Source of the DNA: Gammaproteobacteria bacterium
Lineage (GTDB): Bacteria; Pseudomonadota; Gammaproteobacteria; Steroidobacterales; JABDMI01
Length of the DNA stretch: 57,272 nucleotides
Reading direction: 5' to 3'
NCBI GenBank assembly: GCA_013001575.1
Contig: JABDMI010000059.1
Location: 1-57,272 of the forward strand
Below, in pieces: positions 1-9,700 of the stretch. How positions within the stretch are numbered: position 1 is the first letter of the stretch; each line of letters starts with the position of its first letter. The translations under genes and the position numbers were made by a program. The notes beneath the pieces are model-generated. The model was given only the letters and a program-made list of their open reading frames with translations. It was not told where the DNA came from and did not search any database.

Positions 1-13
1 GGAATACCTGACT

Positions 14-697
14 ATGCTGGAATGGGACAACATCGACACTGTATTACTGGACATGGACGGCACTTTGCTGGATCTGGCCTTTGATAACCTGTTTTGGGTC
101 AAACTGGTGCCCGAACACTACGCCAAAACCCATAACATGAGTCACTCGGATGTCATCGAAAGCCTGGCCCCGCATTTTGAGCAGAAGCGCCATAGTCTGG
201 ATTGGTACAACCTGGATTACTGGTCAGATTATTTAAAGATCGATCTGGCGGCACTCAAAGTGGCACACCAGCAACACATCGATTTTTTGCCCATGGCGGA
301 ATTCTTTTTACAGCGTTTGCAAAAACAGGAACAACAGGTTTTGATCGTGACCAATGCTGACCCCAAAGCCTACATGATCAAACACGCCAAAACCGGGGTG
401 GGTGACTGGGTGGATGAGGTGATCACCTCGCACGATCTCGGTTACCCAAAGGAAGAACAGGACTTCTGGCATGTACTGCAAGAACACGTGGGCTTTGACA
501 AAAGCACCAGTTTATTTGTTGACGATTCCCCGCGGGTGCTACAGGCCGCGCACGATTATGGTATTGAACATGTGGCAGCGATCTGCAAGCCGGATACGTC
601 TCGCGAGGGCTCGGCGTTTACCGACGAGTCGTCCCTGCAGGAATTGCCCGAACGCGTGCATCGCATTGACGGGGTGATGGATCTGTTGGGAATTTGA
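14..697 (+). CDS. yrfG: HAD-family GMP/IMP nucleotidase (YrfG-like)
   Basis: A cytosolic haloacid-dehalogenase phosphatase of 227 aa, the usual size for YrfG. Family members dephosphorylate purine nucleoside monophosphates such as GMP and IMP. The HAD motifs are visible in order: the nucleophile and acid/base pair D13 and D15 in DMDGT, T113 in VTNAD, K146 in YPKEE, and the Mg-binding acidic pair D170-D171 in FVDDS. The ATG at base 14 is only 13 bases from the window edge, so upstream control cannot be judged. It converges with rhlB across a 33-bp gap. The HAD assignment is firm; the substrate is inferred from overall similarity to YrfG. Confidence 0.82.
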   Translation: MLEWDNIDTVLLDMDGTLLDLAFDNLFWVKLVPEHYAKTHNMSHSDVIESLAPHFEQKRHSLDWYNLDYWSDYLKIDLAALKVAHQQHIDFLPMAEFFLQRLQKQEQQVLIVTNADPKAYMIKHAKTGVGDWVDEVITSHDLGYPKEEQDFWHVLQEHVGFDKSTSLFVDDSPRVLQAAHDYGIEHVAAICKPDTSREGSAFTDESSLQELPERVHRIDGVMDLLGI

Positions 698-730
698 TCC
701 CTGTGAAATTACCAGATCAGTCCAGATCGC

Positions 731-2374
731 TTATAAGGCCGACTGGTCCGGATCGCGCTCTTTTAATGGCGGTGTGCTAAAGCGCGAACGCTTTTTAGCA
801 GTGCTGTCTTCAACAGGCGCTTTGCGTGGCAAACGATTACGTAAGCGCATTTTGTGTTCCAGCGCCTGATATTTTTCTCGCCTTAGTAGTTCCTGACGCT
901 CGGCATGAAAAGCCGCCTGTTGTTCCTTATCGTTATCATCATGCTCGTCGCTGCGCCAATTGTCATCGTCGCTTCCGGGCCTCGCTTGATCGCGGTCGGC
1001 GTAAGGGCTGGAACGAGAGTCTGTGTTGCGTTTGTCAGGTCCACGACTTCCTTGGCCACGACTCCCTTGGCCGCGTTTTTCCTGGCCACGCCGTTCAGAG
1101 CGCCCGCCACGCCCATCGCGGCCGGAGCGTTTGTCTTTGCGACGGGCTTTTTCCGGAATGGTGATCTCGGGTAATTCCGGTAATTCCTGTTGAACCGGAA
1201 TTTTGTAACCGATGTAATCTTCAATCTCGGGCAAAACCATCACATATTCATCACAGCCAAAACTCAAGGCATGCCCGCTGGCGCCGGCACGTGCTGTACG
1301 CCCGATGCGATGTACGTAGTCTTCGCGATTATTCGGCAGGTCGTAATTGAATACGTGGGTTACATCCGGAACATGCAAACCACGCGCTGCCACGTCGGTG
1401 GCGATCATGATCGGCAGTTTGCCCGAACGGAAATCGGCCAGCATGGACTGGCGTCGACTTTGTCTCACATCACCGGAAAAAACCTGGGCATGAAAACCGT
1501 TGGCGCGCAAGGTTGCCCCGAGGTGTTCGCCTTCGTGTTTGGTATTTACGAATACCAAAACCCGGGCGTTGTCATTCAGTTGATTGAGATGATGTACCAG
1601 TAAGGGTTTTTTTTGTTCCTTGGACGGAAAATAGATCTTTTGTTCAATATTTTCTGCGGTTACCGATTCGGTTTTAATGCGCATGAATTTCGGATCGTGC
1701 ATGTGCTCATACGCCAGTTCCAGCACACGTTGTGAGAAAGTGGCCGAGAACATCAGGGTCAAGCGCTCACCCGGAGGCGGCATATTGCTGTACAAATACC
1801 GAATGTCCTGAATAAAGCCCAGATCAAACATGCGATCTGCCTCGTCCAGAACCATCACATCCAGAGTTTTTAGACTGAACACCCGCTGTTTGAAGTAATC
1901 GATCACACGACCCGGAGTACCGATCAGAATGTCCACGCCTTTTTGTAATTCTTCGCGCTGAGTCACGATGCCGGTGCCGCCATAGACCAGTACCGCTTTT
2001 AGATCGACACTTTTTCCGAGGTCTTGAAAGTCTTTATGAATTTGTATCGCCAGTTCACGCGTTGGTGCAATGATCAAGGCGCGCGGATCCCAGGCTTTTC
2101 TTTCCGGGCGGGCTTCAGTGGACAATAATTTCTGAATGGTCGCAATTAAAAACGCAGCGGTTTTACCGGTTCCGGTTTGCGCTTGACCGGCTACGTCTTT
2201 TCCTTGCAAGGTGGATGGCAAGGTCTGGGCCTGAATTGGTGTGCATTTCTCAAAACCGATCGAATCCAGTCCTTTTAACAGATCAGGCGCAAGACCCAGA
2301 TCGGCAAAACGCAGATCGGCATCCGGGGTGGTTTGGCTTTGGGTTTCGGGATTTGGGGGTGATGTGTCGCTCAT
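731..2374 (-). CDS. rhlB: DEAD-box ATP-dependent RNA helicase RhlB
   Basis: An ATP-dependent RNA helicase of 547 aa, expected to unwind structured RNA and, as in other gammaproteobacteria, to assist RNase E-type degradosomes. Visible motifs are the Q-motif region FEKCTPIQAQ (41-50), Walker A AQTGTGKT (65-72), PTREL, the DEAD box (177-180), SAT (210-212) and a C-terminal HRIGRTAR. After the helicase core comes a long basic Arg/Gly-rich tail (RGG-like repeats), then charged sequence, probably an RNA-binding extension. It is divergent from trxA-rho, the same arrangement as in E. coli, and this favours RhlB over RhlE or SrmB. A purine-rich AGGA lies 7 bases before the ATG. Confidence 0.85.
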   Translation of the reverse strand: MSDTSPPNPETQSQTTPDADLRFADLGLAPDLLKGLDSIGFEKCTPIQAQTLPSTLQGKDVAGQAQTGTGKTAAFLIATIQKLLSTEARPERKAWDPRALIIAPTRELAIQIHKDFQDLGKSVDLKAVLVYGGTGIVTQREELQKGVDILIGTPGRVIDYFKQRVFSLKTLDVMVLDEADRMFDLGFIQDIRYLYSNMPPPGERLTLMFSATFSQRVLELAYEHMHDPKFMRIKTESVTAENIEQKIYFPSKEQKKPLLVHHLNQLNDNARVLVFVNTKHEGEHLGATLRANGFHAQVFSGDVRQSRRQSMLADFRSGKLPIMIATDVAARGLHVPDVTHVFNYDLPNNREDYVHRIGRTARAGASGHALSFGCDEYVMVLPEIEDYIGYKIPVQQELPELPEITIPEKARRKDKRSGRDGRGGRSERRGQEKRGQGSRGQGSRGPDKRNTDSRSSPYADRDQARPGSDDDNWRSDEHDDNDKEQQAAFHAERQELLRREKYQALEHKMRLRNRLPRKAPVEDSTAKKRSRFSTPPLKERDPDQSAL

Positions 2375-2874
2375 AAAATTCCTGCAAAATACTCAGTCTT
2401 GGACCTGGAATGGATAAATTATTATCAAAAAACTCGAATAACTCAAAAAAACCGCAAAAAAAGCTTGCAAAATCAGTTCAGAAGCGGTCAAATAGACATT
2501 GATGCTGCGTTAGATTATTAATCAAAAACAACTAACGCCAAAAACAATCAAGTTTAGTGAATAAATGCAACTTACTAACACTTGGCACATCTAGCAAACT
2601 TTCTGTCAGTTGATTCCCAATATTCTTACTTTCATCAACTGTGCCGATATCGGATTTGCGTCATTGTGCCGATAAACTCGCTGTCTGCAAAGCGCTGTTG
2701 CCGCGACAGTATACAGAGACCTGCTTCCCGAATTAACAGTTTTACCGAAACCTATAGATAATCTAGAACAGTTAAACAACTTTCCAAACACTATTTATCA
2801 ATTTAATCTCATTTTTTACCCTTTTTTCTCGTTCTGCGGGATGAAATTTCACACCTTATTGGAGGACAACACTG
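2375..2874. other. 500-bp divergent intergenic region between rhlB and trxA
   Basis: AT-rich spacer between two divergent genes, which must hold the promoters of both. No convincing ORF or structured RNA is seen. The only promoter-like site I can propose faces trxA (listed separately). The region has several A tracts near the rhlB start. Short ORFs here have no codon bias and no ribosome binding site. Confidence 0.5.
2733..2762 (+). promoter_or_regulatory. Possible sigma-70 promoter for trxA-rho
   Basis: TTAACA (2733-2738) and GATAAT (2757-2762) are separated by 18 bases, about 110 bases before the trxA start. Similarity to the -35/-10 consensus is moderate; this is a suggestion only. Confidence 0.3.
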
Positions 2875-3201
2875 GTGAGTGATCTCATTAAACACACAAG
2901 CGAAGCCGATTTTGGCAAAGACGTACTCGATAGCAATGTACCGGTTCTGGTAGATTTTTGGGCCCCCTGGTGCGGCCCCTGCAAAATGATCGCCCCCATC
3001 CTGGATGCCGTTGCCCCGGACTATGACGGCAAAGTTGGTATCGTAAAACTTAACATCGATGAAAACCCCTCGATCGCGCGTAAATACGGCGTTCGCGGTA
3101 TTCCGACCCTGCTGCTGTTTCGTGATGGCAATGTACATGCCACACACATCGGCGCACTTTCGCAGGCCCAACTCACACAATTTTTGGATAGCAACCAGTG
3201 A
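2875..3201 (+). CDS. trxA: Thioredoxin 1
   Basis: Cytosolic thiol-disulfide reductant of 108 aa, the standard thioredoxin length. The active site WCGPC spans residues 32-36 (C33 and C36), the fold-typical [10 protein letters not shown] context is intact, and the cis-proline loop appears as GIPT. The start is GTG at 2875, preceded by a strong Shine-Dalgarno, TTGGAGGA (2859-2866). The stop codon TGA overlaps the first codon of the rho frame (GTGA), so the two are probably translationally coupled. The trxA-rho order with rhlB divergent matches other gammaproteobacteria. Confidence 0.96.
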   Translation: MSDLIKHTSEADFGKDVLDSNVPVLVDFWAPWCGPCKMIAPILDAVAPDYDGKVGIVKLNIDENPSIARKYGVRGIPTLLLFRDGNVHATHIGALSQAQLTQFLDSNQ

Positions 3202-4661
3202 AACCAAATTATCTCGGCGGCGCAAACGGCGGCGGCACCCAAGCGCGTGGTGGCAAGAAAAAGTCCACACGTAAAAAATCCAATCGTTCCAGCAGTAATC
3301 GCAAAAGCAATTATCGCCCGCGACGTTCCAACAAAGACATCAATTACGATGATCTCGAACTGGAGATCCTGACCGACGAAGAACTCGCGGCCAGCGAATC
3401 GGGCATGAATCTGACGGAACTCAAAAAACGTCCGGTTGCCGAAATTGTTGATATGGCCGAAGAGCTTGGCGTGGAAAATGCCGCGCGTATGCGTAAACAA
3501 GATATTATTTTCGAGTTCTTGAAAGCGGTTTCACGTAACGGCGAGATGATCTTTGGTGACGGTGTATTGGAGATCCTGCAAGACGGCTTCGGTTTTTTGC
3601 GTTCTTCCGACAGTTCCTACGTTGCCGGTCCCGATGATATTTATGTGTCACCCAGCCAGATCCGTCGCTTCAACATGCGTAACGGCGACTCGGTTTCAGG
3701 TTTGATCCGTGCGCCAAAAGATAACGAGCGCTATTTCGGATTACTCAAAGTACGCGACATCAATTTCGAACATCCGGAAAAAGCACGCACCAAGGTTCTG
3801 TTTGAGAACCTGACGCCGTTATTCCCGAACAAACGCCTGCAACTGGAATCCGGCAACGGCAGCACCGAAGACATCACCGCACGGGTTATCGACATGGTTG
3901 CCCCGATCGGTAAAGGTCAACGCGCCTTGATCGTATCGCCACCCAAAGCCGGCAAAACCATGCTGCTGCAAAACATTGCACAGTCCATCCATACCAATCA
4001 TCCCGAATGTACCCTAATCGTACTTCTGATCGACGAACGTCCCGAGGAAGTGACCGAGATGCAGCGTACGGTGCATGGTGAAGTGTTGTCATCCACCTTT
4101 GATGAACCGGCGGCACGCCATGTGCACGTGGCAGAAATGGCGATTGAAAAAGCCAAACGACTGGTCGAACACAAAAAAGACGTGGTTATCCTGCTCGATT
4201 CCATCACGCGTCTGGGCCGGGCTTACAACACTGTTGTGCCTTCGTCGGGCAAAGTTCTCACCGGTGGTGTGGATGCGCATGCCTTGCAACGTCCCAAACG
4301 CTTTTTTGGTGCGGCGCGTAATGTTGAAGAGGGCGGCAGCCTGACCATTATCGCAACCGCCCTGGTCGACACCGGCTCGCGTATGGATGACGTGATCTTC
4401 GAGGAATTCAAAGGCACCGGTAATATGGAAGTGCATCTGGATCGTCGTATCGCCGAAAAACGCATTTATCCGGCCATCAATATCAACCGTTCCGGCACGC
4501 GTAAGGAGGATCTGTTGCTGGCTCCGGATGAATTACAAAAAGTCTGGATCCTGCGTAAGCTGGTACATTCCATGGACGAGATCGCAGCGATCGAATTCCT
4601 GATCGATAAAATGAAAGACACTAAAACCAACGCAAGTTTCTTTGATTCCATGAAACGCTGA
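3198..4661 (+). CDS. rho: Transcription termination factor Rho with basic N-terminal extension
   Basis: Hexameric RNA-dependent ATPase that terminates transcription. From M70 onward (ATG at 3405) the protein is a normal 418-aa Rho: [14 protein letters not shown]-terminal domain, cold-shock-type RNA-binding domain, then the ATPase with Walker A PPKAGKT and the Q- and R-loop regions. The frame stays open for 69 codons upstream to a GTG at 3198 that overlaps the trxA stop. That extension is rich in Lys, Arg, Ser, Asn and Gly, then acidic. Its codons look like the rest of the gene. Neither start has a strong ribosome binding site, so I chose the coupled GTG, with 3405 as the alternative. An intrinsic terminator follows. 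Confidence 0.93.
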   Translation: MKPNYLGGANGGGTQARGGKKKSTRKKSNRSSSNRKSNYRPRRSNKDINYDDLELEILTDEELAASESGMNLTELKKRPVAEIVDMAEELGVENAARMRKQDIIFEFLKAVSRNGEMIFGDGVLEILQDGFGFLRSSDSSYVAGPDDIYVSPSQIRRFNMRNGDSVSGLIRAPKDNERYFGLLKVRDINFEHPEKARTKVLFENLTPLFPNKRLQLESGNGSTEDITARVIDMVAPIGKGQRALIVSPPKAGKTMLLQNIAQSIHTNHPECTLIVLLIDERPEEVTEMQRTVHGEVLSSTFDEPAARHVHVAEMAIEKAKRLVEHKKDVVILLDSITRLGRAYNTVVPSSGKVLTGGVDAHALQRPKRFFGAARNVEEGGSLTIIATALVDTGSRMDDVIFEEFKGTGNMEVHLDRRIAEKRIYPAININRSGTRKEDLLLAPDELQKVWILRKLVHSMDEIAAIEFLIDKMKDTKTNASFFDSMKR

Positions 4662-4688
4662 TTCAACTAAAAAAACACTTGCGAATAG

Positions 4689-4727
4689 AACGCTCTGTAA
4701 GCTAGGCTTACCGGGCGTTTTTTATTT
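4689..4727 (+). terminator. Rho-independent terminator after rho
   Basis: Inverted arms AACGC/GCGTT and TGTAAGC/GCTTAC form a hairpin at 4689-4719, followed by a T-rich run (4718-4727). It lies 28 bases after the rho stop and ends the trxA-rho operon. Confidence 0.75.
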
Positions 4728-4772
4728 ACGTTTTATTTTTGCTTTATTCTAGTTGACTCCAGAGGATCCGTT

Positions 4773-5366
4773 ATGAAAAAGTTAGTATTGTTGTTTCCAC
4801 TTTGCTGTTTAATTGCTTGTGCAAATACGGTAATTCCAGAAGCCGATAAGCAATCTATCACGCCAGCTGGTGACCTAAGTGAAACGGCGCAAACCCCGGC
4901 AAGTAACACAAATAAAAAACCAATGCCGCAACCCTGCACAACCTCACACTATCGTCAATTCGACTTCTGGATCGGGGAATGGACCGTAACCACACCGGAC
5001 GGTAAATACGCTGGCAAGAATTCCATCCAGCCGATATTAAATGGCTGCGCTTTGTACGAAAGCTGGACGGGTGCCAGCGGTTATCGAGGCGACAGCCTGA
5101 ATTTTTACGACACTAGTCGCGGCGTCTGGCATCAGACCTGGATCGACTTTGCCGGCGGGCCATTGTATGGCGATGGTGGTCTGGTGGATGGCAGCATGGT
5201 ACTGAGCGGTTCCGGCAAAGATCGCAAGGGCAATAACATCACCAACCGTATTACCTGGACACCAAACGCCGATGGCAGTGTGCGTCAGCATTGGGAAGTC
5301 TCCAGCGATGCCCAAGCCAGCTGGAACACGGTATTTGATGGCCTGTATAAAAAGACCGAACAGTAA
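4773..5366 (+). CDS. Lipoprotein with a conserved FDFWIGEW domain, function unknown
   Basis: 197 aa. The N-terminus is a lipoprotein signal (basic MKK, hydrophobic stretch, lipobox LIAC with Cys16), so the mature protein should be lipid-anchored in the envelope. After a Pro/Thr/Asn-rich linker, residues from about 60 begin with RQFDFWIGEWTVTTPDG and continue with many Trp and Gly residues. This resembles the DUF1579-like group of small beta-rich proteins found beside oxidoreductases, but the match is from memory. An AGAGG ribosome binding site precedes the ATG. It is a single gene after the rho terminator. No catalytic residues can be assigned. Confidence 0.7.
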   Translation: MKKLVLLFPLCCLIACANTVIPEADKQSITPAGDLSETAQTPASNTNKKPMPQPCTTSHYRQFDFWIGEWTVTTPDGKYAGKNSIQPILNGCALYESWTGASGYRGDSLNFYDTSRGVWHQTWIDFAGGPLYGDGGLVDGSMVLSGSGKDRKGNNITNRITWTPNADGSVRQHWEVSSDAQASWNTVFDGLYKKTEQ

Positions 5367-5433
5367 TATCGTGTTCTCGACGAGCTCTCGAATACAGTCT
5401 TTAAATTTGTAAAGTCAGACCAGCCTTTAGTTC

Positions 5434-5841
5434 ATGCGATACATTCAGAATGTTTTAATTGCCATTGATCAGTTGGGCAATGCCCTGGCTGGCGGGCATC
5501 CCGATAATACTGTATCCGCACGCGTGGGATTTTTTTCCGAGCACGCAACAATGGGGCGAATTTGCTGGAAAATGCTGGAAAAAATTATCGATTTTGCGTT
5601 TTATCCGCTGGAAGGGCCAGGTCATTGCAAGCGAGCGTATTTGAAAGATATGCAAGAGGAATTCTTTGAAGCCAGTAAAATTCCCTACATTATTTTGAGT
5701 TTGTTTATTTTGCTCACAACACCTTTGATAGGAATAATTTTGCACTTGCTGGTGCTCGTATTTCCTGGTCTGGGTTGGGAGGCCAAACAAAAAGCCTTGC
5801 AAGCACAACAATCACCCGATTCGGATGACAGCAATGAATAA
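5434..5841 (+). CDS. Small single-pass membrane protein, unknown function
   Basis: 135 aa. The first ~80 residues are soluble and include NALAGGHPDNTVSARVGFF, a pattern I recall from short uncharacterised proteins, some annotated as phage-related. One strong membrane segment follows (about 84-108, IPYIILSLFILLTTPLIGII), then a short hydrophilic Gln/Ser/Asp tail. No signal peptide is seen. The ribosome binding site before the ATG is weak. It ends 25 bases before the TSUP permease on the same strand and may be co-transcribed with it. No function can be assigned; nothing nearby suggests a prophage. Confidence 0.6.
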   Translation: MRYIQNVLIAIDQLGNALAGGHPDNTVSARVGFFSEHATMGRICWKMLEKIIDFAFYPLEGPGHCKRAYLKDMQEEFFEASKIPYIILSLFILLTTPLIGIILHLLVLVFPGLGWEAKQKALQAQQSPDSDDSNE

Positions 5842-5843
5842 CT

Positions 5844-5873
5844 GCCACTAAATGTTTGGCCACTAAATGTTTG
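5844..5873 (+). repeat. Perfect 15-bp tandem duplication over a start codon
   Basis: GCCACTAAATGTTTG occurs at 5844-5858 and again at 5859-5873. Each copy contains an ATG. The first ATG (5852) reads four codons to the TAA in the second copy; the second (5867) opens the permease gene. Confidence 0.95.
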
Positions 5874-6652
5874 AACTGATCCTGCTCGGTGGATTCGCTT
5901 TCGCCGTTTCCCTGTTAACTTTATTTTCCGGCTTTGGCCTGGGCACTTTGTTGTTACCGGCCTTTGTGTGGTTCATGCCGGTTGAAGCCGCGGTCGCGAC
6001 CACCGCGCTGGTGCACGCCGCGAATAATTTGTTCAAACTGTTCTTGCTCGGGCGTGCGGCGAATAAAAAAGTGCTTATGCGTTTTGGCTTGCCGGCTGTG
6101 GTCATGGCCTTTGTTGGCGCCTATGCGTTAACCCGATTTTCCGGCGCTGGTGTGTTGTATCAATGGGAATTTCTGGGCCGCGAGGCCGAGGTCAGCAGTA
6201 TCAAGATCGTGCTTGGCAGTCTGATCCTGGCATTTGCCTTGTTTGAACTGGTGCCACGTTTGCAGAAAATGCGCGTCTCCTCCCGATATTTGTCCTTGGG
6301 CGGTGCCATGTCGGGGTTTTTTGGTGGACTTTCCGGGCACCAGGGCGCCTTGCGTGCGGCCTTTTTGACGCCACTGGGCTTAAGCAGTAGTGAATTTGTG
6401 GCCACCCAGGCGGTGTTGGCAGTAATGGTGGATGCCGCGCGTCTGCTGATCTACGGTTGGGCATTTGTTTTGCTCAAGAACACCAGTGTGGAGATTCCCT
6501 GGAACCTGGTTGCGGTGGCCAGTGTGAGTGCGTTTGCAGGTGCGGTTCTGGGTAAAAAGATGCTGCACAAAGTTACCATGCACAGCATTCGTTTACTGGT
6601 CGGAAGTTTATTGCTGCTGGTTGGAGCTGCCCTGGTTGCGGGTATCGCCTGA
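5867..6652 (+). CDS. TSUP (TauE/SafE) family membrane permease
   Basis: 261 aa and almost entirely hydrophobic, with about seven to eight predicted membrane segments. The opening segments with GFGLGTLLLPAF, and a repeat-like second half carrying GGLSGHQGALRAAF, are typical of the TauE/SafE group, which exports or imports sulfite, sulfoacetate or other small anions. Substrate cannot be read from the sequence. The start is the ATG in the second copy of a 15-bp tandem repeat. It converges with purD (21 bp between stops). No sulfur-metabolism gene is nearby to hint at the substrate. Confidence 0.78.
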   Translation: MFELILLGGFAFAVSLLTLFSGFGLGTLLLPAFVWFMPVEAAVATTALVHAANNLFKLFLLGRAANKKVLMRFGLPAVVMAFVGAYALTRFSGAGVLYQWEFLGREAEVSSIKIVLGSLILAFALFELVPRLQKMRVSSRYLSLGGAMSGFFGGLSGHQGALRAAFLTPLGLSSSEFVATQAVLAVMVDAARLLIYGWAFVLLKNTSVEIPWNLVAVASVSAFAGAVLGKKMLHKVTMHSIRLLVGSLLLLVGAALVAGIA

Positions 6653-6673
6653 CCGAATTTTGTCTATTCAGTG

Positions 6674-7972
6674 TCAGGAATTGGCGATTGGGTTTTGTTC
6701 TCTGGCAATTGCGCGATACCCGATGTCGTCACGGTAATAGACCTTATTCCAGCTGATCTGTTTAACGCCTTGATAGGCCTTTTGTTGAGCTTCAGTGGCG
6801 CTGGTGCCTTTGGCAACCACGCACAGAACACGTCCGCCATTGGTGACGATCTTGTCGCCCTCTTGTTGGGTGCCGGCGTGAAAAACCTTGCAATCGGCGG
6901 ATACATACTCAAGGCCGTTTATCTGATGGCCTTTGGCGTAACTCAAGGGGTAACCGCCCGAGGCCATGACCACACCGATCGCAACCTGACTGTCCCAGTT
7001 GGCGGTCTTAAGATGTAAATTACCATCCAGGGCCGCGTCGCACAGATCGGCCAGATCACTGTTGAGGCGATACAGGATCGGTTGGGTTTCCGGATCTCCA
7101 AAGCGACAATTGAATTCGATGACTTTGGGGGAACCATCCGGACTCACCATCAATCCGGCGTATAGAAATCCGATGTACACAATGCCGTCTTGTTCCAGTC
7201 CCTGCAGGGTCGGGCGAATGATCTCATCCAAGATTCGCGCATGCAATTCGTCATCCATACGCGGTGCCGGCGACACCGCACCCATGCCGCCGGTGTTTGG
7301 ACCTCGATCAGCATTGTCGCGGGCTTTGTGATCTTGCGAACTGGCCATGGGCAGGATGGTATGACCATCACCCATGACTATAAAACTGACTTCCTCGCCA
7401 TGCAGAAATTCTTCAATCACAATTTTATGACTGGCTTCACCAAAAGCCTGTTCGCCAAGCATCGAACGCACGGCTTGTTTAGCTTCGTCCAGGGTCATGG
7501 CCACGATCACGCCTTTACCCGCAGCCAGACCATCGGCCTTGATCACAATCGGTGCGCCCATTTGTTCTACATAAGCCAGGGCTTCATCTACTTGGGTAAA
7601 ACTTTGATAGTCGGCGGTTGGAATATTGTGACGGTGTAAAAAATCTTTGGTAAAACTCTTGGAACCTTCAAGTTGAGCCGCCGCTTGGTTCGGGCCGAAA
7701 CAGCGTAAGCCATTGGCGTTGAACAGATCTGTAATGCCCAATACCAATGGCACTTCGGGACCGACCACGGTGAGATCGATGGTGTTTTGTTTGGCGAAGT
7801 CACACAAAGCCTGAATATCATCCGCGGCAATTTCGACATTTTCCACCCCGTCTTCCAGCGCCGTACCCGCATTACCCGGGGCGACATACACAATGTCGGT
7901 GCGCGGGGACTGTTTGAGTTTCCAGGCGAGGGCGTGTTCGCGTCCACCTGAACCGATTACCAGTATTTTCAT
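6674..7972 (-). CDS. purD: Phosphoribosylamine-glycine ligase (GAR synthetase)
   Basis: Cytosolic ATP-grasp enzyme of de novo purine synthesis: 5-phosphoribosylamine + glycine + ATP gives GAR. 432 aa, the family's normal length. The N-terminal MKILVIGSGGREHAL motif is diagnostic; the ATP-grasp core shows KADGLAAGKGV, the GGMGAVSPAP loop and EFNCRFGDPETQ. It is last in a purH-purD pair with 32 bp between genes, the same order as in most gammaproteobacteria, so a shared transcript is likely. Confidence 0.96.
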   Translation of the reverse strand: MKILVIGSGGREHALAWKLKQSPRTDIVYVAPGNAGTALEDGVENVEIAADDIQALCDFAKQNTIDLTVVGPEVPLVLGITDLFNANGLRCFGPNQAAAQLEGSKSFTKDFLHRHNIPTADYQSFTQVDEALAYVEQMGAPIVIKADGLAAGKGVIVAMTLDEAKQAVRSMLGEQAFGEASHKIVIEEFLHGEEVSFIVMGDGHTILPMASSQDHKARDNADRGPNTGGMGAVSPAPRMDDELHARILDEIIRPTLQGLEQDGIVYIGFLYAGLMVSPDGSPKVIEFNCRFGDPETQPILYRLNSDLADLCDAALDGNLHLKTANWDSQVAIGVVMASGGYPLSYAKGHQINGLEYVSADCKVFHAGTQQEGDKIVTNGGRVLCVVAKGTSATEAQQKAYQGVKQISWNKVYYRDDIGYRAIAREQNPIANS

Positions 7973-8004
7973 AACTGTCTCTGTGACGATAGTGACAAAA
8001 TTGC

Positions 8005-9570
8005 CTAGTGGCGAAAGTGACGGATGCCGGTGAAGACCATCGCCATGCCGTGTTCATTCGCAGCCGCAATCACCTCTTCATCACGGATCGAACCACCCGG
8101 TTGAATGATCGCGCTAACACCGGCTTTGGCGGCGTTATCAATACTGTCACGGAAAGGGAAGAATGCATCCGAGGCCATGGATGAACCGGCTATCTCGAGT
8201 TTGGCGTCCTGGGCTTTGAGAATGGCAATGCGAGCGGAATCCACGCGACTCATTTGACCGGCACCAATCCCGACGGTTTGATTATTCTTGGCGTACACAA
8301 TGGCATTCGATTTAACGAATTTGGCCACGGTCCAGGCGAAATACAGGTCACGGAATTCGTCGGCAGTCGGTTCGCGTTTGGTCACGGTCTTGAGGTCGTC
8401 CGGTGATGCCGAGTGTTGATCCCAGTCTTGCAGGAGTAAACCGCCGTGTACGCGTTTGCCTACATGGCCGGTTTTTAATTCATTCACCCATTCGCCGGTT
8501 TCCAGAATACGTACGTTCTTTTTGGCGGAAAAAACCACCAATGCATCCGGTTCAACTTCAGGGGCAATCACCACTTCCACAAATTGTTTGCTAATAATAC
8601 TGCGTGCTAGCTGACCGGTTAGTGGCCGGTTGATAGCAATAATTCCACCAAAGGCCGACGTGCTGTCACAAGCGAAAGCCTGTTCATAGGCGCTGCTAAG
8701 GTCATCGGCGATCGCTACACCACAGGGATTGGCGTGTTTGACGATCACACAGGCAGGATCAAGAAAACTTTTGACGGTATCCAGTGCGGTGTCGGCATCG
8801 GCAATATTGTTATACGACAAAGGGCGTCCTTGTAACATGTTTGCGGTTGCAATATTGGCACCACGATCGTCTTCCGCGCGGTAGAAAGCTGCGCGTTGAT
8901 GCGGGTTTTCACCATAACGCAAGTCCATGATCTTGGTGTACTGATGGGTGGTCTGTTCCGGGAAAATATCCAGGGTTCCGTGTTCATCGCGACGATTCAG
9001 ATAATTACTGATGGTTGCATCGTAATACGCCGTGTGAGCAAAGGTTTTGCAGGCCAGGCGATACAGTGTGGTGTTGGATAATTGCGCCTGACTTATCTTC
9101 AGTTCCTGAAGGACACTGGAATAATCTTTGGGATCAACCACGACTCCTACGAATGCGTGGTTCTTGGCAGCAGCCCGCAACATCGTAGGTCCGCCGATAT
9201 CAATATTTTCAATAGCCACATCCATGGTGGTATCGGGCTTGGCTGTTACTTCCTGAAAGGGGTATAAATTGACAACCAGCAGATCAATGGCATCTATCTT
9301 GTGTTGCTTGAGCACTTCATCATCAATACCACGGCGTGCCAGAATGCCAGCATGAATTTTCGGGTGCAGGGTTTTTACCCGGCCATTCATGATCTCGGGG
9401 AATCCTGTGTAATCCGATACTTCAGTGACCTCTATACCATTTTCACTTAAATGCCGCGCGGTTCCTCCGGTTGATAATATGTGAACTCCAAGAGCCGCCA
9501 GTCCACGGGCAAAGTCCACGAGTCCGGTTTTATCGGAAACTGAGAGCAAGGCAGTTTTAACAATCGACAT
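8005..9570 (-). CDS. purH: Bifunctional AICAR formyltransferase / IMP cyclohydrolase
   Basis: Catalyses the last two steps to IMP: formylation of AICAR by 10-formyl-THF, then ring closure. 521 aa. The N-terminal MGS-like cyclohydrolase domain shows [14 protein letters not shown] and [13 protein letters not shown]; the C-terminal transformylase has the catalytic Lys-His in IVKHANPCG. Upstream, TATAAT on the minus strand near 9614-9619 could serve as a -10 element, but the -35 is poor. I saw no clear PurR box. Followed by purD. Confidence 0.96.
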   Translation of the reverse strand: MSIVKTALLSVSDKTGLVDFARGLAALGVHILSTGGTARHLSENGIEVTEVSDYTGFPEIMNGRVKTLHPKIHAGILARRGIDDEVLKQHKIDAIDLLVVNLYPFQEVTAKPDTTMDVAIENIDIGGPTMLRAAAKNHAFVGVVVDPKDYSSVLQELKISQAQLSNTTLYRLACKTFAHTAYYDATISNYLNRRDEHGTLDIFPEQTTHQYTKIMDLRYGENPHQRAAFYRAEDDRGANIATANMLQGRPLSYNNIADADTALDTVKSFLDPACVIVKHANPCGVAIADDLSSAYEQAFACDSTSAFGGIIAINRPLTGQLARSIISKQFVEVVIAPEVEPDALVVFSAKKNVRILETGEWVNELKTGHVGKRVHGGLLLQDWDQHSASPDDLKTVTKREPTADEFRDLYFAWTVAKFVKSNAIVYAKNNQTVGIGAGQMSRVDSARIAILKAQDAKLEIAGSSMASDAFFPFRDSIDNAAKAGVSAIIQPGGSIRDEEVIAAANEHGMAMVFTGIRHFRH

Positions 9571-9630
9571 AGTAATTCCTGTGTATTTGGTGTAACTGTG
9601 CTTTTAGGGCACTTATTATAACTTATTGTT

Positions 9631-9677
9631 TTATAAATAAAAAACGCTCCGTCCTGGTCTGCAGGTGCGGAGCGTTT
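9631..9677 (-). terminator. Rho-independent terminator after fis
   Basis: On the minus strand a perfect 10-bp stem (AAACGCTCCG / CGGAGCGTTT, 9642-9651 with 9668-9677) encloses a 16-nt loop and is followed by TTTTTTATTTAT. It separates dusB-fis from purH. Confidence 0.85.
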
Positions 9678-9700
9678 GTGAGTACGGTTAGGCGCCGGGA

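Noticed and set aside
2606-2791. 61-codon minus-strand frame between rhlB and trxA
   Set aside because: No ribosome binding site, no recognisable protein features, and it covers the expected trxA promoter.
4089-4436. Several overlapping open frames antisense or out of frame within rho
   Set aside because: The rho reading frame is certain from conserved motifs; these others show no family features.
9571-9640. PurR operator ahead of purH
   Set aside because: No match to the ACGCAAACG-type palindrome; only AT-rich promoter-like sequence is seen.
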